From positions 248,001 to 312,000 of the forward strand of contig SCRM01000010.1 in assembly GCA_004298045.1 (NCBI GenBank): a stretch of DNA of 64,000 bases, read 5' to 3'. Each line of letters begins with the position of its first letter. Within the stretch, counting starts at the first letter, position 1. The notes below the pieces were generated by a model, which saw only the letters and a program-made list of their open reading frames with translations, was not told where the DNA came from and made no database searches. Shown piece by piece: positions 35,775-44,568 of this stretch. The position numbers were made by a program, and so were the translations under genes. Origin of the DNA: Rhodanobacter sp. Lineage in GTDB: Bacteria; Pseudomonadota; Gammaproteobacteria; Xanthomonadales; Rhodanobacteraceae.

Positions 35775-36887
35775 TCACGCCGCCTCGGCGCGTGACGCCG
35801 CCTGCTCAAGGTCATGGATCTCCTTGCGCAGATGCTTGAGTGCCGGAGTGACAATGGCGACGAACACCGCTTCGCGCAGCAGACGCTGCGCCGCGTGGCG
35901 GCGAATGTAGCCGCGTGCGCCGGCATGCAGCACCGCCGCGTTGCCAGCGCGCAGCGCCAGCTCCGAAGCCTCCGCGCGCAGGCGCAACACCGGCAGCAGC
36001 GCGGCCTTGCCCACTTGCGCCTGGGCGGCCAACAACGCCGTCTCGGCCACCAACACGTCGCGGGCAGCCTGCAGATCGTCTTCCTGCACGTCGAGATAGG
36101 CGTTGACGTCGTTCTGTCCACCGCCGTGTTCGTGCAGCACCTTGATGCAGGCGTCGACCACGCCGAGGCCCATGCCAACCTGGCCCAGCAGAAAACCCGG
36201 CTTGATGCGCGCGATGAAGGCGTCGAACTGCTCCGGATGCGCCAGCACCTGGTCGGCGGCGACCCGCACCTGCTTGAAGCGCAGGCTGAGCGTGCGCGAG
36301 CCCTCCATGCCGGAAAACTCCGGGCACGGATGATTGGCGTAGCCGGGCGTGCCGGTTTCCACCGCAAACATCGCGTAGCCGCCGGTATCCACCGCGGCGG
36401 CCACGATCACCAGATGGTGCGCGGCCAGGTTCGACACCCACGGCAACACGCCGTTCAGCACGTAGCCGTCGCCTTCGCGGCGGGCGCTCAAGCGGATCTT
36501 CTCGATGCCGGCAAGGTGCTTCATGGTGTTGGACATGCCGGTGCCGGCCAGCAGCTCGCCGCGCACCACGGCATCGAGATAGCGCGCGCGCGTTGCCGGC
36601 ACCGTCGCGTGGCGCAAGTACCACGCGCAGGTGAACTGGCACCACACCGCAAACGCCGCCGCACCGGATACCGCGCCCACGTGCGCAGCCACCGTCAGCA
36701 CGTGGCGCAGATCGAGCGGATGGTGCTCGTCGGCCACCAGGCTGGCGCCGTAACCACCCAGCGCACCGAGGTGACGCAGGAACGCCTCCGGGTAGACGCC
36801 GTCGACGTCGATATCGACCGCCAGCGGCGCCAACTCGGCGTGCACCGCGGCGTCGATGGCCTCAAGGGATGGCAAGGAAGCGTTCAC
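35775..36887 (-). CDS. Acyl-CoA-dehydrogenase-fold flavoprotein of an ABC-transporter operon
   Basis: A 370-residue protein with the three-part acyl-CoA dehydrogenase layout: helical N-domain, middle beta domain (LAGTGMSNTMKHLAGIEKIR and GYVLNGVLPWVSNLAAHH) and helical C-domain ending in a coiled coil. No clear catalytic Glu can be assigned, and members next to sulfonate/sulfur transporters (SfnB/DszC-like) are FMN monooxygenases, so a monooxygenase role on the imported compound is a reasonable alternative. The start is GTG at 36887, 17 bp after the ahpD-like stop and preceded by GAGG; an earlier ATG (36968) would overlap that gene by 64 bp. Confidence 0.8.
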   Translation of the reverse strand: MNASLPSLEAIDAAVHAELAPLAVDIDVDGVYPEAFLRHLGALGGYGASLVADEHHPLDLRHVLTVAAHVGAVSGAAAFAVWCQFTCAWYLRHATVPATRARYLDAVVRGELLAGTGMSNTMKHLAGIEKIRLSARREGDGYVLNGVLPWVSNLAAHHLVIVAAAVDTGGYAMFAVETGTPGYANHPCPEFSGMEGSRTLSLRFKQVRVAADQVLAHPEQFDAFIARIKPGFLLGQVGMGLGVVDACIKVLHEHGGGQNDVNAYLDVQEDDLQAARDVLVAETALLAAQAQVGKAALLPVLRLRAEASELALRAGNAAVLHAGARGYIRRHAAQRLLREAVFVAIVTPALKHLRKEIHDLEQAASRAEAA

Positions 36888-36904
36888 GGCAGGCCTCGCG
36901 GGAC

Positions 36905-37447
36905 TCAGGCGTACGCCTGCAGTTCGGGATTGATCGGCGTGCGGGCCAGGTTGTTGCTGTAGTTGCACAAGGTGGCGAGGCTCACGCCCAGCACCACTTC
37001 GAGCGCATTGCCTTGGCTGTAGCCGGCGGCCAGGAACTGCTTGAGTTCGTCATCGGTGACGCCGCCCTTGTGCTCGATCACGGCCAGCGTGAAGCGCGCC
37101 AGCGCATTGAGTTTGGAGTCTTCCAGCGCATGCGTGTGGCGCAGCGCATCGACCAGCTCGGCCGGCAGGTTGAGCTTGTTGCGCGCGATCTTGGTATGCC
37201 CGGCTACGCAGAACCCGCAACCGTTGCGGCTGGCGGCGGTGATCTGGATGACCTCGCGCTCGGTCGCGGTGAGGCCGTTGCGCGCATTGATCGCGCTCAC
37301 GGTCTGGTAGGTCTCGAGCGCAGTCGGTGCGTTTGCCAGCACCCCGAGCAGATTGGGCACGAACCCGCTGGCCTTGCGTGCCGATTCAAGACGTGGGCGC
37401 GCCTCGGCCGGTGCACTGTCGGGGGTCTGGATGGCGATGCGACTCAT
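36905..37447 (-). CDS. AhpD-like carboxymuconolactone-decarboxylase-family protein
   Basis: A 180-residue all-helical protein with the redox motif Cys77-Gly-Phe-Cys80-x3-His84 (NGCGFCVAGH), the AhpD core peroxidase signature. It probably acts as a thiol peroxidase or disulfide shuttle. The ATG at 37447 is used; two tandem AGACGTCC boxes lie 18-33 bp upstream. First gene of the ABC-transporter operon, so it likely protects or serves the flavoprotein chemistry encoded next. Confidence 0.9.
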   Translation of the reverse strand: MSRIAIQTPDSAPAEARPRLESARKASGFVPNLLGVLANAPTALETYQTVSAINARNGLTATEREVIQITAASRNGCGFCVAGHTKIARNKLNLPAELVDALRHTHALEDSKLNALARFTLAVIEHKGGVTDDELKQFLAAGYSQGNALEVVLGVSLATLCNYSNNLARTPINPELQAYA

Positions 37448-37464
37448 GGTAAGGACCTTCATTT

Positions 37465-37480
37465 GGACGTCTGGACGTCT
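37465..37480 (-). promoter_or_regulatory. Tandem met-box-like octamers before the ahpD-like operon
   Basis: On the plus strand GGACGTCT occurs twice with no spacer (37465-37472, 37473-37480); on the minus strand this reads AGACGTCC AGACGTCC, each 7/8 to the enteric MetJ box AGACGTCT. Abutting 8-bp copies are how MetJ dimers bind. Confidence 0.65.
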
Positions 37481-37629
37481 GCGCACGTTACTTATTGGCG
37501 GCGTGCGGCAACAAAGGACGCTTGCGCATTCCGATATAACCAGAACGCATGTTTGCCAAACCGGATCGCCTGACCATGGTCATTGACGCGCGCTCGTCCG
37601 ACTCACTACCGTTGGCGTCAATTGCTTGC

Positions 37630-37653
37630 ATCTTTCTATTCGAATCGAAAGAT
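37630..37653 (+). promoter_or_regulatory. 24-bp near-palindrome upstream of metE
   Basis: ATCTTTC and GAAAGAT flank a central TTCGAA; only one symmetric pair of bases breaks the 24-bp palindrome. A related sequence occurs in front of metK (41720-41743; 18 of 24 positions identical). It overlaps a possible metE promoter (TTGCAT at 37626). Confidence 0.6.
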
Positions 37654-37781
37654 ATACGACAGAAAACCGCGATCGGTCCGGCCCTGCCAACCGGCTCACC
37701 AGCGGAACAACGACGGCAAATGCACCCGCTGGCACACCGCCGCCTTTGGTTCGCCACACCATTGCAACGAGGAATCAACCG

Positions 37782-40067
37782 ATGTCTACCGTCACCTATG
37801 CAGGCTTCCCGCGCATCGGACTCAAGCGCGAGCTCAAGCGCGCGCTGGAAGCCCACTGGAGCGGCGAGTTGGATGCCGCCAGCCTGCTGGAAACCGCACG
37901 CACACTGCGCGCCCGCCACTGGCAACTTGGCCGCGATGCCGGCGCCGGCGTGGTGCCCAGCAATGATTTCAGCCTGTACGACCACGTGCTCGACACCGCG
38001 GTGCTGTTCGACGCCATCCCGGCGCGCTACCGCCCGGTGTTTGCGAAGGATCCGCTCGCCGGCTACTTCGCCATGGCGCGCGGCCACAAGCGCGATGGCT
38101 TCGACCTGCACGCGCTGGAAATGACCAAGTGGTTCGACACCAACTACCACTACCTGGTGCCGGAGCTCGAGGCCAGGCAGAAGTTCCGGCTGGTGGGCGA
38201 CAAGCCGGTCGCGGAGTTTCTCGAAGCCCGGGCGCTCGGCCACCGCGCGCGGCCGGTGCTGGTCGGTCCGGTCACCTTCCTGCTGCTGTCCAAGACAGTG
38301 GACGACAGCGACCGCCTCGCCCTGCTCGATGCGCTGCTGCCCGCCTACGCCGAACTGCTGCAGAAGCTGGCGGCTGCCGGCGCCGACTGGGTGCAACTGG
38401 ATGAACCCTGCCTGGTGCTCGACCTGGACGCCGCGACGCACGCCGCCTACCGCAAGGCCTATGCCGCGCTGGCGGCCGCGGGCGGACCGAAGATCCTGCT
38501 GGCCACGTATTTCGGCGCGCTCGGCGACAACCTTGCGCTGGCCGCGAGCCTGCCGGTGGCCGGCCTGCACGTGGATCTCGTGCGTGCGCCGCAGCAGCTC
38601 GACACCGTGCTCGCCGCGCTGCCCGCCGACCGCGTGCTCAGCGCCGGCGTGATCGACGGCCGCAACGTGTGGCGCAGCCGGCCGAACGCGGTGCTGGCGC
38701 GCCTGCACCAGGCGCAGGATCGGGTCGGCAGCGAACAGCTCTGGATCGCGCCCTCGTGCTCGCTGCTGCATGTGCCGATCGACATCGAGGCGGAAACCGC
38801 GCTCGATCCCACCCGCCGCGCGACGATGGCATTTGCCCGGCAGAAGCTCGAAGAGCTGCGCGTCTACGCCGATGCACTCGCCGGCCAGACCGAAGCCGCC
38901 GCCGCGCTCCAGGCGCAGCAGACCCTGCTCGACCACCAGGCCGAACACGTCGGCGTGAAAAACCCGGCGGTGCGCGCCCGCCTGCATGCGATCAGCCCGC
39001 AGATGGCGCTGCGCCGCTCGCCTTACGCTACCCGCCGCGTGGCGCAGGCCGAAGCACTCACGCTGCCGCCGCTGCCCACCACCACCATCGGCTCGTTCCC
39101 GCAGACCGAGGAGGTGCGCAAGGCGCGCGCCGCGCACCGCGCCGGCAAGCTCGACGACGCCAGCTACGAGGCCCGCATCAAGGCCGAGGTGGAGCGCGTG
39201 ATCCGCTTCCAGGAGCGCATCGGGCTGGACGTGCTGGTGCACGGCGAGCCGGAGCGCAACGACATGGTGGAGTATTTCGGCGAGCAGCTCGACGGGTTCC
39301 TGTTCACCAAGCTCGGCTGGGTGCAAAGCTACGGTTCGCGCTGCGTGAAGCCGCCGGTGATCTGGGGCGACGTCGCGCGCCCGCAGCCGATGACCGTGAC
39401 CTGGGCCACCTACGCGCAATCGCTCACACCGAAGCCGGTGAAGGGCATGCTCACCGGCCCGGTAACCATGCTGCAGTGGTCGTTCGTGCGCGACGACCTG
39501 CCGCGCGAAACCGTGTGCCACGAAATCGCGCTCGCGCTGCGCGACGAAGTGCACGACCTCGAAGCGGCCGGCATCCAGGTGATCCAGATCGACGAGCCGG
39601 CGTTCCGCGAAGGGCTGCCGCTGCGGCGCGCCGAGTGGCCGGCATATCTCGCCTGGGCAGTGGAGTGCTTCCGCATCACCGCTGGCGGCGTGCGCGACAC
39701 CACGCAGATCCACACCCACATGTGCTACTCGGAGTTCAACGACATCATCGAGGCGGTGGCCGCGATGGACGCCGACGTGATCTCGATCGAGACCAGCCGC
39801 TCGCGGATGGAACTGCTGGACGCCTTCGTGCGCTTCAAGTACCCGAACGGGATCGGCCCCGGCGTGTACGACATCCACTCGCCGCGCGTGCCAGCCAAGG
39901 CCGAGATGACCGAACTGGTGCACAAGGCGCTCAAGGTGCTGCGCCCCGACCAGCTGTGGATCAACCCCGACTGCGGGCTGAAGACCCGGCGCTGGGCCGA
40001 GGTGGAGCCGGCACTCGAACACATGGCGGCCAGTGCGCGCGAGTTGCGCGGCGAAATCACTGTGTAA
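37782..40067 (+). CDS. metE: Cobalamin-independent methionine synthase
   Basis: Transfers a methyl group from 5-methyl-tetrahydrofolate to homocysteine. The 761-residue protein has both barrel domains: it starts VTYAGFPRIGLKRELKRALE and the C-terminal half carries the zinc ligands His646, Cys648 (HTHMCYSEFND), Glu670 and Cys731 (NPDCGLKT), offset by five from E. coli MetE. The ATG at 37782 has GAGGA upstream. It sits with metK, ahcY and metF in a 17-kb stretch and is divergent from the ahpD-like/ABC operon across a region with shared regulatory sites. Confidence 0.98.
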   Translation: MSTVTYAGFPRIGLKRELKRALEAHWSGELDAASLLETARTLRARHWQLGRDAGAGVVPSNDFSLYDHVLDTAVLFDAIPARYRPVFAKDPLAGYFAMARGHKRDGFDLHALEMTKWFDTNYHYLVPELEARQKFRLVGDKPVAEFLEARALGHRARPVLVGPVTFLLLSKTVDDSDRLALLDALLPAYAELLQKLAAAGADWVQLDEPCLVLDLDAATHAAYRKAYAALAAAGGPKILLATYFGALGDNLALAASLPVAGLHVDLVRAPQQLDTVLAALPADRVLSAGVIDGRNVWRSRPNAVLARLHQAQDRVGSEQLWIAPSCSLLHVPIDIEAETALDPTRRATMAFARQKLEELRVYADALAGQTEAAAALQAQQTLLDHQAEHVGVKNPAVRARLHAISPQMALRRSPYATRRVAQAEALTLPPLPTTTIGSFPQTEEVRKARAAHRAGKLDDASYEARIKAEVERVIRFQERIGLDVLVHGEPERNDMVEYFGEQLDGFLFTKLGWVQSYGSRCVKPPVIWGDVARPQPMTVTWATYAQSLTPKPVKGMLTGPVTMLQWSFVRDDLPRETVCHEIALALRDEVHDLEAAGIQVIQIDEPAFREGLPLRRAEWPAYLAWAVECFRITAGGVRDTTQIHTHMCYSEFNDIIEAVAAMDADVISIETSRSRMELLDAFVRFKYPNGIGPGVYDIHSPRVPAKAEMTELVHKALKVLRPDQLWINPDCGLKTRRWAEVEPALEHMAASARELRGEITV

Positions 40068-40162
40068 ACGCGCTGGCGCGGGCCTCGACCGCCCGCGCCA
40101 GCGCCTGCCGCCGGCACCCATTCCCACTAGAATCACGGCGTCCTGCCTGGCCGGAGCCGCCA

Positions 40163-41491
40163 ATGGAACCAGTGCAACCCGATTCGCCGACGCTTGCCTC
40201 GATCGAACAGATCCAGCAACGCGAGCAGCAATGGCGGCGGGTGGGTGAACTGCTGCACCGGCTGCTCGCCCAACTGGCAAAACCCGCAGAAACCGGCGGC
40301 GCCGCGCTGGATGCGACGCTGGGAGAGTTGCGCCGGATTGTGCGCCAGCCGACCGATGCCGCCCGCATCCCCACCCTGCTGCGCGCCCTCGCACAGGCGA
40401 TGCAGAACGTTGACCCGCCAGGCAGCGCGCCAGCGCCTCTCCCGGCTGCGGCCACGTCGCCCGTGCCGGCGCTGGATGAACTCCTGCTTGCCGTGCTCGA
40501 CCGGCTCGACCCCGACGAAGGCTCGGCCGCCGAGATGACGGCCTTGCGTACGGCCATCGTCGGTTGCACCGACGTTGAGGCTCTGCGCGAACACGGCCGC
40601 AAACTCGCCGAGCTGGTGAGCTGCCAGTTGCACCGGCTCGCCACCGACCACCGCGCCGCCTTGCGCCTGCTGCACCAGATCGGCAGCGAGCTGGGCGACA
40701 TGGCGGAGTTCATCGAGGAAAACGCGGCCGAGTACAGCGACGCCGCGGCAGCGCGCGTCACGCTGGACGCCAGCGTGCTGGACGATGTCGAAGCCATCGA
40801 TGACTGCATCGAAACCGCCAGCGACCTTGCCGAACTGCGCACCACGTTACGCGCCCACCTGGCGACGATCCGCGGCCACCTCGCCGCCACCCAGAAACGC
40901 GAGCACGCACGCGAAGACGCCTGGCGCCAACGCGTCGACAACCTGCGCCGGCGCGTGCAAAAGCTCGAACAAAGCACGCGCGACATGGAAACCATGCTGG
41001 TGACCAAGGGCCACCTGCTGGATACCGACGCATTGACCGGCCTCGCCAACCGGCGTGCGCTCGACGCGCGCATGGCCACGCTCAAGGCGCCGGCAACCGG
41101 CACGTTGTGCGTGCTGATGATGGACATCGATCATTTCAAGAGCATCAACGATCGTCTCGGCCACGGCGCCGGCGACCGTGCACTGCGCATCGTGGCCGAG
41201 CAATTGCAAACCACGCTGCGCCCGGGCGATTTTCTTGCCCGTTACGGCGGCGAGGAATTCCTTGCCATCGTCGAAGCCGATCTGCCCGAAGCGCTGGAAA
41301 TGGCCGAGCGCCTGCGCAGCCGACTCGAACGCACACGCTTCCGCAGTCAGCAAGAGCCGGTGCAACTGACGCTTTCCTGTGGCGTCACCGCGGTGCGCAC
41401 GGGCGACACACCTGAAAGCGTGATCGAGCGCGCCGACCAGGCGCTGTACCGCGCCAAGCGCGCCGGACGCAACCGTTGCGAGTCGCTGTAA
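40163..41491 (+). CDS. Cytosolic diguanylate cyclase (GGDEF) with N-terminal helical region
   Basis: A 442-residue soluble protein. Residues 1-275 are helical with no recognised sensor domain, ending in a coiled coil; the GGDEF domain has LDTDALTGLANRRALDARM, the catalytic GGEEF at 362-366 and a canonical inhibitory RxxD site (Arg353-Asp356). It should make cyclic-di-GMP with product inhibition, unlike the other GGDEF gene in this window. TAGAAT at 40128 could be its -10. It follows metE by 95 bp but is not part of methionine metabolism by sequence. Confidence 0.9.
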   Translation: MEPVQPDSPTLASIEQIQQREQQWRRVGELLHRLLAQLAKPAETGGAALDATLGELRRIVRQPTDAARIPTLLRALAQAMQNVDPPGSAPAPLPAAATSPVPALDELLLAVLDRLDPDEGSAAEMTALRTAIVGCTDVEALREHGRKLAELVSCQLHRLATDHRAALRLLHQIGSELGDMAEFIEENAAEYSDAAAARVTLDASVLDDVEAIDDCIETASDLAELRTTLRAHLATIRGHLAATQKREHAREDAWRQRVDNLRRRVQKLEQSTRDMETMLVTKGHLLDTDALTGLANRRALDARMATLKAPATGTLCVLMMDIDHFKSINDRLGHGAGDRALRIVAEQLQTTLRPGDFLARYGGEEFLAIVEADLPEALEMAERLRSRLERTRFRSQQEPVQLTLSCGVTAVRTGDTPESVIERADQALYRAKRAGRNRCESL

Positions 41492-41640
41492 CACCAGCCC
41501 CGTCACGCAGGGTGGTTCAGGTCCTCCGGCGCACCGCCACCCGCCGGCGGCCCCAGTCAGTGCACGGCTACACCCCGTGTCGGGCCGAGAATGGCGAATG
41601 CGGCGATGGTGCATTGCACGGAGCCGTCAGCACGTCCGCC

Positions 41641-41656
41641 AGACGTCCATCCGTCC
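41641..41656 (+). promoter_or_regulatory. Met-box-like octamers upstream of metK
   Basis: AGACGTCC (41641-41648, 7/8 to AGACGTCT) is followed directly by ATCCGTCC (5/8). They lie about 55-70 bp before the predicted metK start site. Confidence 0.5.
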
Positions 41657-41698
41657 ATTTGCCCGACATGGTTGCTGCATCGGCATCGCGCCAAATGC

Positions 41699-41704
41699 TA
41701 TGAT
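41699..41704 (+). promoter_or_regulatory. metK extended -10 element
   Basis: TGCTATGAT at 41696-41704 is an extended -10, predicting a start near 41711 and a 43-nt leader. No strong -35 accompanies it. Confidence 0.6.
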
Positions 41705-41719
41705 GTCGAACCTTTGTTT

Positions 41720-41743
41720 ATCTCTCTATCCGTAGAGAAGGAT
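41720..41743 (+). promoter_or_regulatory. 24-bp imperfect palindrome in the metK leader
   Basis: It matches the metE element at 18 of 24 positions. In RNA the part TCTCTA-TCCG-TAGAGA could form a 6-bp hairpin directly before AAGGA, the metK ribosome-binding site, so it could be a protein operator or an RNA control element. Confidence 0.55.
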
Positions 41744-41753
41744 ATTTCCCGCG

Positions 41754-42953
41754 ATGAGCAACTCCCTGTTCACCTCCGAATCGGTTTCCGAAGGCCATCC
41801 GGACAAGGTTGCCGACCAGATTTCCGACGCCGTGCTGGACGCGATCATCGCGCAGGATCCGCGCGCCCGCGTCGCCTGCGAGACCATGGTCAAGACCGGC
41901 GTGGCGATCGTCGCCGGCGAGATCACCACCAATGCGTGGATCGACCTTGAGGCCATCACCCGCAAGGTGATCCTGGACATCGGCTACAACTCGTCCGACG
42001 TCGGCTTCGACGGCGCCACCTGCGGCGTGATCAACCTGATCGGCAAGCAGTCGCCCAACATCAACCAGGGCGTGGACCGCAAGAAGCCGGAGGAACAGGG
42101 TGCTGGCGACCAGGGCCTGATGTTCGGCTACGCGACCAACGAAACCCAGGACTACATGCCGGCGGCGATCTACTACTCGCACCGGCTGGTCGAGCGCCAG
42201 GCCAAGGTGCGCAAGCAGAAGAACTCGCCGCTGCCGTGGCTGCGCCCGGACGCGAAGAGCCAGGTCACGCTGCGCTACGAGAACGGCGTCGCCACCGCCA
42301 TCGACGCGGTCGTCCTCAGCACCCAGCACGCGCCGGGCGTCAAGCAGAAGGACCTGATCGAAGCCGTGCGCGAGCACATCATCAAGCCGGTGCTGCCGGC
42401 CAAGCTCCTGCACAAGGGCACCAAGTTCCACATCAACCCGACCGGCCGGTTTGAGATCGGCGGTCCGGTGGGCGACTGCGGCCTGACCGGCCGCAAGATC
42501 ATCGTCGACACCTACGGCGGCTGGGCCCGGCATGGCGGTGGCGCGTTCAGCGGCAAGGATCCGTCCAAGGTCGACCGTTCGGCCGCCTACGCCGCGCGCT
42601 ACGTGGCCAAGAACATCGTGGCCGCCGGCATCGCCGACCGCTGCGAGGTGCAGGTGAGCTACGCCATCGGCGTGGCCGAGCCGACCTCGATCTCGGTCAC
42701 CACCTTCGGCACCGGCAAGATCAGCGACGACAAGATCGAACGGCTGATCCGCAAGCACTTCGACCTGCGGCCCTACGGCATCCTCAAGATGCTTGACCTG
42801 ATCCACCCGATCTACCAGCGCACCGCCAGCTACGGCCACTTCGGCCGCAAGCCGGTACAGGTCAAGGGTGCCGACGGCAGCGTGTTCACCGCGTTCTCGT
42901 GGGAGAACACGGACAAGGCCGAAGCGCTGCGCGCGGACGCCAAGCTCAAGTAA
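41754..42953 (+). CDS. metK: S-adenosylmethionine synthetase
   Basis: Makes SAM from methionine and ATP. The 399-residue protein begins [20 protein letters not shown] and has [16 protein letters not shown], the P-loop-like [19 protein letters not shown] and the C-terminal [13 protein letters not shown] segments. Full length, single start. Upstream are a met-box-like pair, an extended -10 and a 24-bp palindrome adjacent to the SD. A terminator follows at 42980. Confidence 0.99.
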   Translation: MSNSLFTSESVSEGHPDKVADQISDAVLDAIIAQDPRARVACETMVKTGVAIVAGEITTNAWIDLEAITRKVILDIGYNSSDVGFDGATCGVINLIGKQSPNINQGVDRKKPEEQGAGDQGLMFGYATNETQDYMPAAIYYSHRLVERQAKVRKQKNSPLPWLRPDAKSQVTLRYENGVATAIDAVVLSTQHAPGVKQKDLIEAVREHIIKPVLPAKLLHKGTKFHINPTGRFEIGGPVGDCGLTGRKIIVDTYGGWARHGGGAFSGKDPSKVDRSAAYAARYVAKNIVAAGIADRCEVQVSYAIGVAEPTSISVTTFGTGKISDDKIERLIRKHFDLRPYGILKMLDLIHPIYQRTASYGHFGRKPVQVKGADGSVFTAFSWENTDKAEALRADAKLK

Positions 42954-42979
42954 GCCGGCAACGGCTCTCCGCCATGCAA

Positions 42980-43013
42980 ACGGGCCGCCCTTGAGCGGCC
43001 CGTTCCTGTTTCG
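42980..43013 (+). terminator. metK terminator
   Basis: ACGGGCCGC / GCGGCCCGT (9-bp stem, six-base loop), followed by TCCTGTTT. Confidence 0.75.
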
Positions 43014-43277
43014 GCGTCGACGCCCTGTACCTGCAGGTCGGATGTAGGTCGGACTTCAGTCCGACAAGCCGGCCGGCGACGCGGGGTGTGCGGAAAATCG
43101 CCACAGAACACGCGGCCATATCGCCGCAAACTCCGCCTCTGCGCGACGCGCCACACAAAACCCCCGGCACCCCAAAGCCGCATTCCCGCGGGTCGGGATT
43201 CAGCCCGGCAGGCTTTCCGCAACGTGTTGTCGGGCCGAAGCCCAACCCACAAAGGTGGATTTCAAGCGGCTCCGCGC
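43014..43277. repeat. Intergenic cluster of three GTCGG-type hairpin repeats (cluster 1)
   Basis: Hairpins GTCGGACT-TC-AGTCCGAC (43048-43065), GTCGGG...CCCGGC (43192-43209) and GTCGGGC-CGAA-GCCCAAC (about 43229-43246). The same motif recurs three times at 57875-57973. No gene is seen in this stretch. Confidence 0.8.
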
Positions 43278-44381
43278 TCAGCCATCCACCTGGCGGCGGG
43301 CGGCAACGACCACCGCCTTCTTCGTCGGGTGATGGGCGGCGACGCGGGTGGTTGCCGCGTGGCGCACACGGCGCGACGCGGTCGCGCGGCGGCAAGCGGC
43401 AGTGTGCCGGGTGCAAGCGCTGGCCGCGGCAACCTTGCGATCCGACCGCGACTGGTGGGTGTGCGCGGCAACCCGCACCGAATGCGCGGACTTGGCGCGC
43501 CGCGAGGCCACGGCGGGCAACGGCGTGCGCGAGGCATCGGCGATGACGGCCAGCGGCGTTTCCTGCCCCGCGAAGCCGTCGTCCAGCAACCGCGCCATGA
43601 GGTTGTCGCGCACCGCAGCGGTGCGCCCGCCCAGCACCACGGCAAACAGCCGGCGCCCGTCGCGCACGGCGGTGGAGGCAAGGTTGAAACCGGAAGCGTC
43701 GATGTAGCCCGTCTTCAAGCCATCCATGCCGGGGTAGCGGTACATCAGGTGGTTGTGTCCGCGCACGATCTGGCCGCGAAACACGAACTCCTGGGTGGCG
43801 AAGAAATGCGCGTATTGCGGGAAATCGCGATACAGCGCCATTGCCAGCCGCACCAGGTCGTGCGCGGTGGAGGTGTTGTCGGGGTTGGGCAACCCGGAGG
43901 CATTCGCGAAATGGGTTTCGCCCATGCCCAGCAGATGCGCCTGCGCAGTCATCATGTCGGCAAACGCCGGTTCGCTGCCGCCAATGTTCTCGGCCATCAC
44001 CGCGGCGGCATCGTTCGCCGACTTGGTGATCATGCCAAGGATGCAATCCCGCACGGAAATGGTCTGTCCGGCGCGCAGGCCAAGCCGGGTCGGCGACATG
44101 TTGGCGGCATGCGCGGAAACCTGCATTGGTTCATCGAGCTGCAGCTTGCCGCTCTTCAGCCCCTGAAACGTGAGGTACAGCGTCATCATCTTGGTGAGCG
44201 AAGCCGGATAATCGCGCTGGTCGGCATTCACCTGCTGCAGCACCTGGCCACTCGACGCGTCGACCACGATGGCGGCGTAACCCGCGTGCGCGGCACCGGC
44301 AAAGCCGGTCAGACACAGCAGCGCAACCCACGCGCGCATGCGCCAGCGCCGCAACACGCCCCCCCACGTCATCGGCTTCAT
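43278..44381 (-). CDS. D-alanyl-D-alanine carboxypeptidase (S11 family) with a basic tail
   Basis: A periplasmic low-molecular-mass penicillin-binding protein of 367 residues. It has a signal sequence ending AHA-G (about residue 33), SLTK with Ser61/Lys64, SAN at 121-123 and KTG at 223-225. The usual PBP5 C-terminal beta domain and membrane-anchor helix are missing; residues 281-367 are instead an Arg/Ala/His/Thr-rich basic tail. Such endings occur in some D,D-endopeptidases/carboxypeptidases of the PbpG type, and a PBP7-like endopeptidase is an alternative. The start at 44381 is somewhat uncertain (44339 also possible). Divergent from uup. Confidence 0.88.
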   Translation of the reverse strand: MKPMTWGGVLRRWRMRAWVALLCLTGFAGAAHAGYAAIVVDASSGQVLQQVNADQRDYPASLTKMMTLYLTFQGLKSGKLQLDEPMQVSAHAANMSPTRLGLRAGQTISVRDCILGMITKSANDAAAVMAENIGGSEPAFADMMTAQAHLLGMGETHFANASGLPNPDNTSTAHDLVRLAMALYRDFPQYAHFFATQEFVFRGQIVRGHNHLMYRYPGMDGLKTGYIDASGFNLASTAVRDGRRLFAVVLGGRTAAVRDNLMARLLDDGFAGQETPLAVIADASRTPLPAVASRRAKSAHSVRVAAHTHQSRSDRKVAAASACTRHTAACRRATASRRVRHAATTRVAAHHPTKKAVVVAARRQVDG

Positions 44382-44568
44382 TGTCACCCGGATTCCTCGC
44401 AACAGCCACATCGTCACCACATATTGCCGCCGACCATAACGCAACGCCGCCGTCAGTTCCACACGCGGTGCATCAACTCGCTGCGTTAAATATATGTTTT
44501 GGCACACAATGTCGACGGCGAAGCATCGCGCGTGCCGGTATTGGCTTGGCAGCCCGTTAGAATAAGGC
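44382..44568. other. Divergent gap between the carboxypeptidase gene and uup
   Basis: A 187-bp gap. TAGAAT (44558-44563) ends five bases before the uup ATG, compatible with a leaderless start. No clear element for the carboxypeptidase gene is seen. Confidence 0.4.

Larger units (their letters stand above)
37448..37781. other. Divergent regulatory region between the ahpD-like operon and metE
   Basis: A 334-bp gap without a gene. It holds two adjacent met-box-like octamers near the ahpD-like gene (37465-37480) and a 24-bp near-palindrome nearer metE (37630-37653), listed separately. GAGGA eight bases before the metE ATG is the SD. Confidence 0.6.

Noticed and set aside
37448-37781. SAM riboswitch upstream of metE
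   Set aside because: No conserved SAM-I/II core, kink-turn or terminator stem is visible; the palindrome fits a protein operator better.
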